A stretch of DNA of 64,000 nt from Corylus avellana (lineage: Eukaryota > Streptophyta > Magnoliopsida > Fagales > Betulaceae). Under the pieces are notes generated by a model, which worked only from the letters and a program-made list of their open reading frames with translations, made no database searches and was not told where the DNA came from. This document shows positions 46,701-57,126 of this stretch, in pieces (position 1 is the stretch's first letter; the number at the start of each line of letters is the position of its first letter). Location of the stretch: positions 37,907,142 through 37,971,141 of the forward strand of contig NC_081541.1 in the NCBI RefSeq assembly GCF_901000735.1, written 5' to 3'. A program made the position numbers and the translations under genes.

Positions 46701-49700
46701 GAGAACCCATAATTAAACTCTGTTACAGCCATTAATCAACCTAGAAACAACTCATAACCTCAACCCGTTAGTTAACCAAAAATCCTCAAGAGTACCCAAA
46801 AACACAAACCCATTCCAAGATCAAGAATCAAAATCAAATAATAATTCGAAACTTACCCATTTATTGTTAGAAAAATCGTCCCTCTTCCGCTGTCAATGCT
46901 CTCCCACTTTCTTTCTCAATCCCGTCTTCTCTGTTCTCTCTCTCAGTCTCTTCGTCTCAATCTCCCTCTTGATTCTATCTCTCACGCCCATCCTCCCTCT
47001 CCGTTCTGCTTTTCTCCACTTCGTTCTCCCTCACTCCTGCTTCTTCTCTCCTTCTCTAACCCATTCTCAATTCCACCGTCTCCCTCTCTCTCTGTAACTT
47101 TCTCTCCCTTTGCCTCTCTCTTGTTCTCCGTGAGCTCTATCGCCCAGCCCTCCCTTTCTCCCTTGAACTCTCTTCTCACGATTTCACTTTCTCTGTTTTG
47201 CCGTTGAAGACCAGGAGAAAGAGTGAATTAATAGGAAAAGAAAAAGAAAGAGAAAGAAGAAAGAAGGGAGCAAGAAAAAAGGGAAAAATTTCAAATTTCA
47301 AATTAATGTCGTATAAACAAACACGCCATTAATTAGAGGGGGTCACCATTTTGTGACGTTTTCAAAAATGCCCTACTGTTCACACCTCACCAATATTAGG
47401 TTTTTTTTCGTGACCTTATTCTGGGTGATGCCATGGGGTAAGATGCTCACTCCCACACGAACGGTTTCCCAATTTTACACCTTGAGGGCAAGGTTGATTT
47501 CAAGGGTTCAAGAGTGCCAAGACATGATCCTAGAAACCACTCACCACTAGCATGGACATGCAAAGGCAAGATCACAGCAATCAAGGACATCGGAAAACAG
47601 GATCACCGTCGTCGCCAACCATAAGCAAGATTGTAGCTAACATCCCTAAAATATATATAGTAACCAACCATGGGGAGGGCATGCCAATCCAACAAAATCA
47701 ATTTCAAGTTTTGTTTATCAATTTCAGTTTTAGTTGTTCTACCAATTTCCTCTTTGATTTTATATGTTTTCCTATTGATTATTAATTCTGTGGAACAAAC
47801 AAAATTTATATGATGGATATTAACTTAGTCAATGAAATTTATATTTTGTTGGGTACATTGCACATTTGTATGTTTTCTTTGTGGTTTAAAGTATAACGAA
47901 GAGATATAGTATTCATTGGACTTTTTTGTTGAAAGGTATATCCATTCCACCAGCACAGTTCCCCAATGAAATTCGGATAGACATCCCAAACCCACGTGAA
48001 CACCAAGGTGATCAACTAAGCATTATCAAATTAGGTATGTTATCGCCTAAACTCCCTCTCTTAAGGATTTATATGCACCACTGAAAATATTTGGGTGCCT
48101 TGTCTACGTGTACATGATGCATGAGCACACCTTATAATACACGAGTATATATATCACATTCAATTAGACAAACTTTCCAATAGCATACCTGATCATTAAC
48201 AAATCAATTTGTGGTAATAATTTTCTAACTTATTTATGCGAGTGGGTTTCATTTTCACTTTGCAGCATTGCTAGACCTATATCGTCGGATACCTTCGATA
48301 ATCCTTCAGCTCCATGGTATCAGTTCACGTCGATTTAATTTCATATCTTTGTGAGAAACATTATTAAACTTTATTATATATCTTTCTTCAATTGGTTTTT
48401 TTTCTTTTTTTTTTTTTTCTATATATATCACATTCAATTAGACAAACTTTCCAATAGCATACCTGATCATTAACAAATCAATTTGTGGTAATAATTTTCT
48501 AACTTATTTATGCGAGTGGGTTTCATTTTCACTTTGCAGCATTGCTAGACCTATATCGTCGGATACCTTCGATAATCCTTCAGCTCCATGGTATCAGTTC
48601 ACGTCGATTTAATTTCATATCTTTGTGAGAAACATTATTAAACTTTATTATATATCTTTCTTCAATTGGTTTTTTTTCTTTTTTTTTTTTTTCTTATCAT
48701 CAATCTATTATTCTTCTTTTGATCTAGTTGAGTGAATGATGCAATGATTATTGACTTAGGAATCAAGACATATACAAATTTACTTGAACTAAAGAAGCTC
48801 CATCAGCAAGCCCTTCAACTTCTACCTAAAATGTGGAGTCAAGTAAAGCAAATGAATGGTGATTATGTTAATGGAGTCATCTTACAAGCCATCAAGGGAG
48901 GGAATTTTGAGTTTATTGATCAGATACTTGAAGTAGATCACCATCTTCTATATACCACTGATACAATGGGAAGAAACATATTGTTTTACGCTGTCCTATA
49001 TCGGCAAGCTAAGATTTTTCGCCATATCTTGCAAAAAATAAGCAAACTTGATGCGAAAAATTCAATTATGAATGCTCGGGATAAATCAAGTAACACTATC
49101 TTGCACATGGCAGCGATGTTAGAATCATCCACTAAAAGTGATCGGCTTAAGGGTAAAGTTTTGAAGATAAAGTGCGAATTTGAATGGTTTAAGGTGATAT
49201 CTCTTGATCTTATTTTTCTAATGTGCTTACACTTATATGCTTTTGATTGTTTCAAGGTATTTTAAGTCAAATGAAATTTTACTAGCCTATAAAATAAGGA
49301 AACTTTTACCTTTTCAAATGTCTCTCTTTTTATTGATCAAACCTATAAGACATCCCCTTTTCAAGAAGTTTCATTAGACAACAAGGGTCGATCGGTGACA
49401 ACTACCCTCCTAATAGATTAATGTTTTCGTTTAAGAATTGTTGTAGTATGTTGGTTCTACTTTTGAAGACTAAACTTTCACAAAGATCATGAAGAATTGG
49501 TTGGGTACCTTGTAACACATTAAAAGGCCTTGAATTAACTTGATGAAGTTGAACTGCGCGAAAACTCATTATTCCACCTTCATTTTGATGAGTGTAGCTG
49601 CCATAAACTAAATTGTTATTTTCTTTTTTCGTATTCATAAACAAGGATTTCAATCATATATGATTTCAGCAAGATGTTATAGTTCATAGTTGTAAAAATC

Positions 49701-50488
49701 CGAAATCCATCTCTTTAAGGTCATTATATATACATGCTACCCAGAAATATGAGATTTAATGCATGCATTGCAAGAGATGCCACAAAAGGAAGCATAGATT
49801 CATTTATCTATATATTGCTTCAATCTCTAATTTCTAAGGTTTTATTCATTAAATATAGGAGGTGGAGAGAATTTGCCTTCCTTGGATTAAGGAAATTCGA
49901 AATGATACAAAGATGACGGCGAGAGAACTTTTTACCCATAACCATAAGGACATGATGAAGGAAGGAGAGATATGGATGAAGGGTACCGCAACTTCTTCTA
50001 CAGTGATAGGAGCTCTCATTATTACCATTATGTTCACTGCTGCAATCACTGTTCCGGGTGGTAACAATCAAAATACAGGGGTCCCAATGTTCTTACATAA
50101 AAGGTCATTTACTATCTTTATCCTATCTAATGCATTATCACTCTTTTGTTCTTCAACGTCAGTATTGATGTTTCTTGAAATCCTTACATTGCCTTATAGT
50201 GAAGAAGATTTTGTAGAACGCATTCCTACAAAGATATTTTTGGGATATTACACTCTTTGCTGGTCTATTATAACTATGATCATCGCCTTTTGTTCTACCC
50301 TTTTCATTATTCTACCCCAAAAATCACGGTTGGTCATTCCTGTCTTTTTCCTCGCCTGTTTTCCTGTCTTCCAAATTTATTCTATTGGGTTTAAACTTGT
50401 AAATCATCTACGATTGCGCTTGCACAGGTTCGTAAGTGATGTATTGAGTAAGTTAATAATTTGGTTGGACTCGCGAGTCAGCTCGTAA
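43433..50488 (+). CDS. Chimeric gag-like / ankyrin / PGG membrane protein, intact
   Basis: Model: exons 43433-43736, 44468-44962, 45068-45217, 47936-48034, 48266-48316, 48760-49193 and 49859-50488, all GT-AG. The sum is 2163 nt (720 aa) without internal stop. Residues 1-101 are a copia-gag-like (UBN2/DUF4219) segment (MATNSLSSTIVLELLRNDNY; ITSAKNVWDELARMYG) lacking the zinc knuckle. Residues about 110-310 carry ankyrin repeats (GSTVLHVAVFAGNREIVENL; FTALARAAVQQ); about 380-500 a second ankyrin block (GRNILFYAVLYRQAKIFRHI). The last exon has the PGG motif (TVPGGNNQNTG, residue 577) and four hydrophobic helices. The family (ACD6/ITN1-like) acts at membranes, in defence or stress signalling in Arabidopsis. 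Joining exon 1 to exon 2 is inferred: donor and acceptor are both phase 1, and the acceptor is conserved in copy 1. The alternative is a separate gene starting at the ATG at 44452, which copy 1 lacks. Exon 5 lies in a 274-bp tandem duplication. Confidence 0.78.
45218..47935. other. Long intron 3 of the intact gene with inserted sequences
   Basis: At 46161 the phrase CACTACAAAAATTTTAG resembles a CACTA-type end, followed by GTGACG palindromes (CACCAATTGGTGACG). A pyrimidine-rich stretch at about 46880-47210 looks like a captured 5' leader and yields only composition-driven frames. GGTCACCATTTTGTGACG lies near 47340. No second end was found. The remainder is AT-rich. Confidence 0.45.
48147..48694. 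repeat. 274-bp exact tandem duplication containing exon 5
   Basis: Units 48147-48420 and 48421-48694 show no difference when compared base by base, including the T runs at their ends. Each contains a complete acceptor, the 51-nt exon (48266-48316; 48540-48590) and a donor. Because 51 is a multiple of three, using either or both copies keeps the frame. Confidence 0.95.
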
Positions 50489-51629
50489 TGTACTAAGCAT
50501 ATATATTGGTCTGATTGTCTGGTGGTTTAGACATTTTCTGTTGAAATAAAATAAATTGATTAGTCATATTAATATATCCTTCGTAGATTTTCTCTTTCTT
50601 TATATTGCGAACCTATATATGGAAAGACTAATTCTACCTGCAACAATTAACATAGATATGACAATTAACAATAACTAAATTTTAAAGAAAAAAGAAGAAA
50701 TTGGTATATATATCTAAATTTTTGCATGTTTAATCTGTTTGTTTTTTTAAGTGGGGCATACTAAAAAAAATTCTAAGGCACATCATTTAAAAGCCTTTAA
50801 CGTTGAGTAAATCACCTTGTTGTATTGTTTATGTTATGCGTTGTTTGCTCAATCGGCTGGGAACTACGCCTCATATGTAGACAAGTCTAAAAGAAAAAAA
50901 AAAAAAATTAAATAATTTTTTACTTCTATTTCTTTGTCCTCTCCTCTTTTTTGAAAACAATTACTTTGCCAGAAGTCTTCTGAATGGTTACAGTCCCTCC
51001 GTCTTAACGCGTCCGCATATAGAATTACTAGGCTTCGGACTTCAACATAACTGTGAGCCACCCCTTTAATAATTGTAATTTAATATAAATTTTGTAAAAG
51101 GATTAATAGAATCTGTATTGAACTGGACAAAAGCATGGTCAGCTCAATAGTATTGGTTTGAGGACATTTATGAAGGCCCAAAAAATATGAATTAGGATCT
51201 TTTCGGGTTCAAATGAACTCGAGAATATTCAGTTAGTTATAGTGAATGGGTATTTTTGTCTACTCAAAAAGTGAAAGGACAAAAATATCCCTAAACTTGC
51301 CAAAAAAAAGAAAGATGAAAGGGCTTAGGAAAAATAAAAAGAGAGGAGACCACTTGGCAATTGTTTTGCTACCAGGGCTTGGAAAAAAAAAAAAGTGACA
51401 TGACATATTTTAGAGTATATTAATTTAGTAGGCGGAATGACTATTTCACTGATATCATAAAATGTCACTTATCTTATATTCCGGTAAAACTTATAAAAAT
51501 ACAAAATTTAAATAATTAAAAAAAAATAATAATTTGGCCATTTTGTAACGTTTATACTTTATATGCTAACATGGGCCTATTATGTCACTGCATTTGTTTA
51601 TGCCGGAAAAAATACTTACAGTAACAAAG
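50489..51629. repeat. 3' flank of the intact gene, duplicated at 9050-10240
   Basis: Collinear with 9050-10240. It holds one extra block at about 51190-51300 (GGGTTCAAATGAACTCGAG, AATATTCAGTTAGTTATAG) that is found inverted in the LTR at 30729-31110. At 51100-51118 it is the empty site for the MITE at 9651-9882. Confidence 0.75.
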
Positions 51630-51965
51630 ACTGTCTCAAGCACAACTGTTCTCGAACTTCTTAGAAAGGACAATTATGCAAATTGATGTGCTTGGATGAA
51701 AAATTATTTGTTGGTTCAAGATCTTTAGGACATTGTCCAAGCAACCCCCGAACCTCCTAAACAATATAATGATGCAGTTGAATTTAAGGCATGGACAAAG
51801 AATAATGCTGCAGCTTTACATGCAATTCTAATTTCATGTGAGGTGGACATACTACCGAAGATTAGGGAAATCACTTTTGCCAAAATTGTTTGGGATAAAT
51901 TGGCTTCGATGTACGAACCAGACAACTCAACAAGGATCCCAGGTGACTCCTCATCAAACATCTCA
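51630..51965 (+). pseudogene. gag-like exon copy (nonsense mutations, start lost)
   Basis: Homology to the exon at 43433 starts at CTCAAGCACAACTGTTC; the ATGGCAAC start is not present. TGA replaces TGG in ANWCAWM, and TAG replaces TGG in DLWDIV. The rest (AWTKNNAAALHAILISCEVD, IREITFAKIVWDKLASMY) is well kept up to a GT donor near 51966 after SSSNISG. It lies just downstream of the intact gene in the same orientation, where the first exon of a next unit would be. Confidence 0.8.
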
Positions 51966-51985
51966 GGTGAGAGTCGTGAGACTAT

Positions 51986-52811
51986 GGGCCGGTTTGGTTT
52001 GCAAAATAGACCATTGGAATGAAATAGCTATTCCCATGGAATAGTCATTCTCTTGTTTGGTAGGGGTCTATTCCTGGGATTAGTTATTCCCATAGGAATA
52101 ACTAATCTCATTCACAGGAATAGCTATTCCTCTAAAAAATTAGATGAATAGTTATTCCTTATGGAAAGAACAAGATTTTCCCAAAAACACTTTTTTATTT
52201 TTTTAATCTCAAACTTAAAAAATATAAATTAATTAATTAAAAACAAAAATTATGTGGGTGGCCAGCCACCCACAGAAGGCCTTGGGGGTGGCGCTGCCAA
52301 CCCTGGAGGGCCTCGCGGTGGATCGGCGAGGCCCTCTAGGGGTGGCCTAGCCACCCCAATCCACATCGGGGGTGGCGCGAGAGGACCTCGCCCTGGAATC
52401 TCACTAGGGGTGGCCAGGGTGGCCTTGGCCAACCCCGATGAGATTCCGAGGGTGCCCTAGCCACCCCGATTCACATCGCACCACCCCCAAATCCACCGGG
52501 GGTGGTTTCACCACCCCTGGGGCACCTCGGGGGTCCACCCCAAGGTGCTCTGGGGGTGGTACGACCACCCCCAGGTCATGCAGGGGGTGGCCGGCCACCC
52601 AATGGGGTTGTTGGCCACCCCTGTAATTTTAGGTTTTTAAATTTTTTTTTTTTTTAAAGAAGGGTGGAGTTTGGGTAATTTTGGTTCAATTTCCATTAGA
52701 ATACATATGTTGTTACCAAACTAAGGAATAGGACCATTCCGCCCTCCTCTATTCCTAGTAATAGCTATTCCTTTTCATAACGGAATACTCAATCCGTGAA
52801 CCAAACTAGCC
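51986..52811. mobile_element. Harbinger-like MITE with TAT target duplication
   Basis: The 826-bp element begins GGGCCGGTTTGGTTTGC and ends with the inverse of GGCTAGTTTGGTTCACGG, with TAT on both sides (51983-51985, 52812-52814). The paralogue at 28120-28165 (minus strand) reads GAGACTATATTTTTCAATTG without the element, an empty site. The interior has GAATAGCTATTCC palindromes and a GGGGTGGC-rich core at 52250-52625. Frames in that core are composition artefacts. Confidence 0.85.
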
Positions 52812-53324
52812 TATATTTTTCAATTGCCATGACTCCTAAATTTTCTTCAAATCAAATTTTTTCTGTTTTTTACTTACTCAATTGAACAATTCAAGTGTTA
52901 TATCTCATATTAATTACGGTGCCGAATAATTTTTTTTCCTGATTTCAATATATATATTGTTGACTTTTTGAAGTGGAAAAAGAAGAAATGTATAGCATAC
53001 CAAATCATTTCTTAAAGTTTGATCTTGAAAACTATGGCATGTATATTATCCACAATGGAAGATAGCCACTTCCATAAAATGACACTATTTGACCTTTAAA
53101 TAAAACTCTATTCATGATGTCAAATACTTGGGATTAGGGCTGTAATTGAGTCAAGTTTGACCTATTTGAGCTCTCGGAAAACAATTATATGAGCACAAGT
53201 GCTCCGCTAGATTGAGCCTCCCTTGCTTGATCTCGGCTAGATAAGTTTTTTCTCGAGTTCAAGCTTGGATAGAATTCCGCAGAAAAATATATAGTTTTTC
53301 TAGAAAAAAAAAAAAAAAAAAAAA

Positions 53325-53424
53325 NNNNNNNNNNNNNNNNNNNNNNNNNNNNNNNNNNNNNNNNNNNNNNNNNNNNNNNNNNNNNNNNNNNNNNNNNNNN
53401 NNNNNNNNNNNNNNNNNNNNNNNN
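53325..53424. other. Assembly gap (100 N)
   Basis: A run of N preceded by an A run of about 20 bases. Confidence 1.
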
Positions 53425-53577
53425 TCCAGACTTAAAGAGCATTTAATGAGGATTAAAAAAAAAAGAGCACCTGGTCACCGATTTAAAACCCTTTTTTTTT
53501 TTTTTAACATTTTCTTCTGTTTTGATTTTATTATTATTATTATTTTGAATTCTAAACCTAAGTTACCTAAAGGCTAC

Positions 53578-53614
<37 letters not shown>

Positions 53615-54062
53615 AAACATTAGTGGGATTTGATTTAGCAAAACAGTATAGGATTGTGATTTTTCAAGAATAATTTGTGTTTTTAAAAGATATTGCAAAA
53701 CATAAAGCGTTTGACATTGCAATTTAAAAAACACATAATCTAAAATCCAAAAAATAATTTACAATTTTTATAAGCAGGTTAATGGATGCTTATTAGAAAA
53801 TGAGTGAATTTAAAAGCAAAATTACGATTTAGCATAGCAAATATTTGATAAAAAAAAAAAAACTTTTTCACATATTTTATCAAACCCCTTTACGATTTTA
53901 AAAAGTACTATTTAGTATACAATTATACGACTGCCATGCAATTTGGATGATATTGTGACAATGAAAATTAACATTTGTAGCAAGAGCTTGTAAAAAGAAA
54001 AATCAATGACAAATTTAGAATAAGATATATAAATAAATAATATTAATCCTAATAAATCTCTC
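53425..54062. other. Stretch without genes
   Basis: AT-rich. A (TA)n microsatellite lies at about 53583-53612. No coding sequence or recognised element. Confidence 0.45.
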
Positions 54063-54831
54063 TGTGACAGCCAAACCCAAGAAATTACTATAAGAAAATA
54101 TCTTGAGATTACAGACACGGGGAACACTTACAACCCTTTACAAGTCCTCGGCTTTGTAAGATTGACAAGCCTCCAACTCGTCTTCTTGCTCACAATCTTC
54201 TTCACACGTGATTCTCCTTTATCGGACCCTTCTGATAGACTTCTTAATGAAGCACACAATTCAAACTAACAAAAACTCCAAGAGGGACGATTTAGCTCAC
54301 AACATAAATTCTCTCTTAGCACAGCCTCTCACGAATTCCTGGTGGAAATTTGTCCCTATACAGATATGTAGAGATCTATATATAAAGCCTAAAGACCTTT
54401 AGTCTAGTTAAATCACAATTACATTGTAAAATAGACCTAGAAGCTACGGGCCGTCCGGACGGTCAGTGAGCTCGTCCGGATAGGGCTTGTAATACACAGG
54501 AAACTTGGTTTCTCGTACACGGCCATCTGGACAGGGAATATGTCCGTCCAGACGGGGATAGGGCAACATCGCTTCGTAGCGTCTCTTGGTGCGGCGCGTC
54601 CGGACGGCTTGCAGACGAGATTGCAGATGAGACTCTCGAGTTTTCTTGATCATCTATCTCGTCTGGACGCCATGCAGACGGGCTTGCAGACAAAGCTCTC
54701 GGTTTAAAGAAACACTTTGCGGCACTAATGTTCGTCTGGACGGCTATGCATCTCGTCCGGACGCCCACGAATTTTTGGCACTTTGAACACCATTTTGATC
54801 ACTGAATTTTAGCCAACAAATAAAACTTACA
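54063..54831 (-). repeat. 3' LTR (left-truncated) of the 54-60 kb copia element
   Basis: Collinear with 55915-56391 plus 60497-60759. It begins abruptly within the LTR text at GCCAAACCCAAG and ends at CTTACA. It serves as the intact reference for the hAT insertion site: ATAGGGCAACATCG. Confidence 0.85.
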
Positions 54832-55128
54832 AACTCTCCTTTTGGCAATTCGGTGACAAAATCGATAGCCGAGACATCCCATCATCTCCTCAAAAATAAC
54901 TTGGCCTTTTTGTCACAAATTGACAAAAGGTCTCATATTTCCTGAAACACTCATAAAAAACATCAAATATTTGTGGAATAGGAAAAAGATAAACACAACT
55001 CATAATACATATAGGAAATGCATGAAGTATAATCCAAGATTATGAAGAACAAAAACTCCTGCTCAATATATGACTCAATATCAACTTTCTCCCCCTCAAG
55101 AGTCAAGTAAACACATATGATGCATACA

Positions 55129-55689
55129 TCACAACTCATCAGTTTGAATGGCACTAACTAACTCTTCTATCCTCATGGTTTCAAGATCAGTGCATGACTC
55201 AGTAGCAGTTACCTTCATTCTAATCAGCTTAGTGTCAGAAACTTTCTTTCCTAGATTTATCATGGAATTTCTAATTTCACTAAGTTTACCAAAAAACTCG
55301 TTGAATGTCTCATCCTCTAACATTTTAATATCCTCAAACTCATAAACTAACACTTGAAGTTTAGAAGCTTTAACAAGATTAGTTCCTTCATAAGCAGTTT
55401 CTAGGATCTCCCACGCATCTATGACACTATCACAATTTGAAATTCTAGATGACTTAGTTTGTGAAATTGCCAAGCATAAAGCATTCATAGCTTTGTCATT
55501 CGCCATACGAGTTTGTTTTTCAACATTAGACCATTCAACAGTCGGTTTATCTAAAGCTTTAAATCCAGATTCAATGATGGACCAAACATCTATGGATTTT
55601 AAGAAAAATTTCATACGGGACTTCCAATAGCCATAATTTGATCCATCAAAATTAGGCACAATGTTAAGGGTTTGAGACATCTTAAACAT
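55129..55689 (-). CDS. copia gag N-terminal part, open frame
   Basis: The 186-codon frame starts with ATG at 55689, 48 nt after the PBS. It reads MSQTLNIVPNFDGSNYGYWK, then SRISNCDSVIDAWEILETAY and DETFNEFFGKLSEIRNSMIN, a UBN2 gag core. It ends at 55129 before any zinc knuckle; complete gags of this type are much longer. The frame has no internal stop, but the element cannot be autonomous because pol is absent. It gives a useful comparison for the gag-like exon at 43433. Confidence 0.8.
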   Translation of the reverse strand: MFKMSQTLNIVPNFDGSNYGYWKSRMKFFLKSIDVWSIIESGFKALDKPTVEWSNVEKQTRMANDKAMNALCLAISQTKSSRISNCDSVIDAWEILETAYEGTNLVKASKLQVLVYEFEDIKMLEDETFNEFFGKLSEIRNSMINLGKKVSDTKLIRMKVTATESCTDLETMRIEELVSAIQTDEL

Positions 55690-55736
55690 GAAATAAAGAT
55701 TACACTCGGAAATTTAATCCTTCACGGAGTGAACCC

Positions 55737-55748
55737 GCTCTGATACCA
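55737..55748 (-). other. Primer-binding site
   Basis: The minus strand reads TGGTATCAGAGC, 2 nt from the LTR edge at 55751. Confidence 0.9.
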
Positions 55749-57126
55749 ATTGAAAAATGCTATATAGGTGTTTATGACACAATATACGGAATTAACAGAT
55801 AGCAATATATAAACAATCAATCACCAAAATAATCAAAACAGTAAATCAATTAGACACAATGATTTTGGTGACGAAGAGGAAACCTTTTAGAAATCGTTAT
55901 AAAAGTAAAACATCTCCAAGACAACCAAACCCAAGAAATCACTACAAGAAAATATTTCGAGATTACAGACACGGGGAACACTTACAACCCGTTGCAAGTC
56001 CTTGGCTCTGTAAAATCGACAAGTCTCTAACTCGTCTCATTGCTCATAATTTTCTTCACATGATTCTTCTTTATCGAATCCTTCCAATAGACTTCTCAAT
56101 GAAGCACACCATTCAAACTAACAAAAACTCTAAGAGGGACGATTTAGCTCACAACATAAACTCTCTATTAGCACAGCCTCTTACGAACTCTCTAGTGGAA
56201 ATTCGTCTCTATACAGATTTATAGAGATCTATATATAAAGCCTAAAGATCCCTTGTCGAGTTAAAACATAATTACATTGTAAAATAGACCTAGAAGCTAC
56301 GGGCCGTCTGGACGGTAAGTGGGCTCATCCAGACGGAGCTTGTAAAACACGGGAAACTTGGTTTCTCGTGCATGGCCGTCCGGGCAGGGCTAGGGCAACT
56401 AGGGTTGGGCACGGGTCGATTCGGGGCGGGTTTGGACTTTTTTACCACCCGACCCATGCCCATCAGGTTTGGTAAATCCTTACCCGTTACCCGGGTTGAA
56501 GGCACTAAAACAGTCGGGTTACGAGTAGAATGGGGCGGGTTGGTCGGGCGGGTCGGGTATTTTTAATGGGCATCAGTTTGAAATTTAAGTCCTGGTTTTT
56601 TGTAATTTTTAAAAAAACTAGTTTTTTGTAATTTTTTTTTTAAAGCTAGATTTGGACTAAAACCCATCAAGAATTCATTGTTTTGTATTGTTTACAATTT
56701 TCATAAAATATAAGGTTGGATTTTTTTTTTTGTGTGAATCAAATATGATCAAAATGCAAAAAATCTAACTACAAAATAACTCTACCTGGAGGTCCTGGGC
56801 AGTAGGGCACTAAACAACTACCAAGAAAAAAAAAAAAAAGCAAATAAAATGTATGTTTAACAGGTGCACACATTACATAAATAAAATTTAAAGGCCAAGC
56901 ACACATAAAAACTCTATTACATCAAAAATAAAAGTTACAAAATCCAAGCTATTGGCCAACAAATCACTAAACCACTAGGCCTAGGCTCTTAGCAACAAAA
57001 TCCAGTAGCCACCAAGCAGAATGCAACTTTAAGTCATTAATCATCCTCAAGTAGAATGCTGATGTTCTTCAAAGCTATTTCTACAAAGAATGAATCAAAA
57101 AAAAAAAAAAAAAAAAAATTACAATC

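Noticed and set aside
46864..47207. Ser/Leu-rich frames in a CT-rich stretch
   Set aside because: Pyrimidine-rich composition inside an intron produces open frames in several phases; no domain or signal peptide with a sensible continuation.
52250..52626. Several overlapping Gly/Pro-rich frames on both strands
   Set aside because: They arise from the GGGGTGGC repeats in the MITE core; open on both strands and without any recognisable domain.
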